64,000 bases of DNA. Source: Chondrilla cf. caribensis. Its lineage: Eukaryota > Porifera > Demospongiae > Chondrillida > Chondrillidae. The position numbers and the translations under genes were made by a program. The notes under the pieces were generated by a model that did no database searches, had not been told where the DNA came from, and saw only the letters and a program-made list of their open reading frames with translations. The stretch covers positions 3,686,400 to 3,750,399 of the forward strand of contig OZ026546.1 in assembly GCA_964020155.1 (NCBI GenBank), read 5' to 3'. This document shows, in pieces, positions 62,836 through 64,000 of the stretch (its first letter is position 1; every line of letters starts with the position of its first letter).

Positions 62836-62884
62836 ATGGTTTTCATTCTTTTTCTCCTCTCTTTCCTATATCAAGTGGCTTACG
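62836..62884 (+). CDS. Gene 4: signal-peptide exon of a further gene 3 paralogue (partial)
   Basis: 49 nt, reading MVFILFLLSFLYQVAYG with a GTTAGT donor at 62885, one residue different from gene 3 exon 1. Downstream intron sequence also matches gene 3 (63890-64000 with 42270-42370) after a ~0.9-kb insertion. The Ig exon is expected just past the right edge. Confidence 0.7.
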
Positions 62885-62974
62885 GTTAGTGAGTGTGAAG
62901 GGTGTTCTTTTCTGTCATTTCAACATCTATGCTAACATTCAGTGGTGTGGATATTTCAATGCCAAGAACAATAG

Positions 62975-63870
62975 CAATACAATTTGCTAGGCCGGTAAGA
63001 TGGGTCAAATTTTAAACTCCAATTTTTGTTCCATGTGCTGTACATTGAATATTTGCAGTGCTTAAGTTGCATACGTGTGGACCTTTCTACAACGGGCCCT
63101 TCAGAACCTCAAAAATCCATTCTTATTTGTGAGGCCTCCTCACCCTGGGAGTATAATGGGTCACAAAATGGTATTCTTAAAATATGTGTCTATCCTTTGC
63201 AAGGTATGTAATAGACTAAGGGTTTCTATTACAGTAAATGACAGCAATGACTCTGAGATAATAATAATACTATATCAAGTATCTATACGTATGTATGTGC
63301 TATCGACATAAATAACTATAGGTTTGGAAAGAGTATGCAAAATGTTACCACAGTAATTGGACGTGTTCAGTGTACACTCTATTCATATGTATGTATATAT
63401 TATGTGTAGGATTGTATGCTTGTATATAATAGCTAAAGTACCTGTAGCGGATATACAGACACCTACTCCAGAGGTACTTTAGTTATTATGTGGTATGTTG
63501 CGTGGGCAATGATTAGTAGACATGTAAATAGGAAATAACCAATCATCCACAATGCAATAAGAATGCAACATTGAATGAAGTGTGCGTACATCAGGGAAGT
63601 GTGCATACATCACCAATGTGTGTACTGGTTTTCCTTTGAAGTCGCCCATGCAACATACCACATATATATACAGTGAATACTCGTTAATGTGCCGCAATTC
63701 GTTTTCAAAGAATATGGTGGATTAATAAGTTTGGCGGATTAACTAGATGTTCATTGGAACTTGTACATTATACGTATATTGGTACTGGAAAATTGTGGTG
63801 GATTAAAAGGTTTGGCGGATAAAGCGGTGGCAGATTAACGAGAATTCACTGTATCACCATTGCTCAGGCT
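62975..63870. other. Insertion in first intron of gene 4
   Basis: Absent from the collinear gene 3 intron (about 42238). Holds unrecognised sequence and the MITE at 63671-63851; no exon supported. Confidence 0.5.
63671..63851. mobile_element. pogo-like MITE, TA flanks
   Basis: CAGTGAATACTCGTTAATGT at the left, ATTAACGAGAATTCACTG at the right, TA on both sides. GGCGGATTAA motifs repeat inside. Confidence 0.85.
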
Positions 63871-64000
63871 AAAGTAAGGCCCTATAGCTATCCCTGATTC
63901 TTCTTCACTCTCACAGAGATAGATATTATGATATGCTTAATATTTGCATTGCATTTAATTGCATAAAAGATCACATGAGACAATTTTCATGTCTTCCTAC

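Overview
This is eukaryotic, AT-rich, repeat-dense genomic DNA from a metazoan. Protein-coding exons are short (28-408 bases), bounded by canonical GT/AG splice sites, and separated by long introns packed with microsatellites, minisatellites and short inverted-repeat DNA transposons. The genes encode signal peptides, immunoglobulin (Ig) domains, fibronectin III (FN3)-like domains, Ser/Thr/Pro stalks and transmembrane segments, which is an animal cell-surface receptor repertoire. The abundance of TACGTA-type sequence, MITEs and Ig/FN3 receptors makes me lean towards a sponge (demosponge), but nothing in the window proves the taxon.

Layout. Bases 1-1820 are tandem repeats. Bases about 1.83-11.35 kb and 12.65-24.35 kb are two diverged copies of one segment. 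Each carries a TATA-driven non-coding first exon, an Ig-FN3-FN3-FN3-stalk gene (1A, 1B) and the start of a second Ig gene (2A, 2B). Only copy B runs on into a complete second gene (2B, 23.48-28.57 kb, 497 residues): signal peptide, Ig, FN3, split FN3, stalk, transmembrane helix and a tyrosine-bearing tail. Bases 28.6-31.9 kb are degenerate tandem duplications. Bases 31.98-39.07 kb on the minus strand hold two tandem copies of a small module (unrecognised Cys-containing ectodomain, stalk, hydrophobic C-terminus suggestive of a GPI anchor); only the upstream copy has a visible signal-peptide exon. Bases 42.1-46.94 kb hold gene 3 (457 residues), with the same exon plan as 2B. Bases 50.09-53.47 kb on the minus strand hold gene 6, an Ig-like type I membrane protein with its 5' end unresolved. 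The promoter and first exon of gene 3 recur at 62.4-62.9 kb, so another paralogue probably starts there and continues beyond the window. Between 55 and 62.4 kb lie nested transposons, one with a Ulp1-like protease/PHD gene, and a 360-bp satellite.

How the genes fit together. Nearly all intron boundaries are phase 1, so the exons are interchangeable modules. Genes 2B and 3 share exon order, similar exon lengths (the first half of the split FN3 is 95 nt in both) and a single phase-0 intron inside the second FN3. They also share tail motifs: acidic-Gly-Tyr-x-x-Met and a C-terminal Tyr-x-Glu-Ile. I read this as a locally expanding family of Ig plus FN3 receptors resembling cytokine receptors in layout, with candidate SH2-docking sites, secreted or truncated relatives (2A) and possibly GPI-anchored neighbours (5a/5b). 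All splice models here were built by eye from reading frame, splice consensus and comparison of paralogues within the window.
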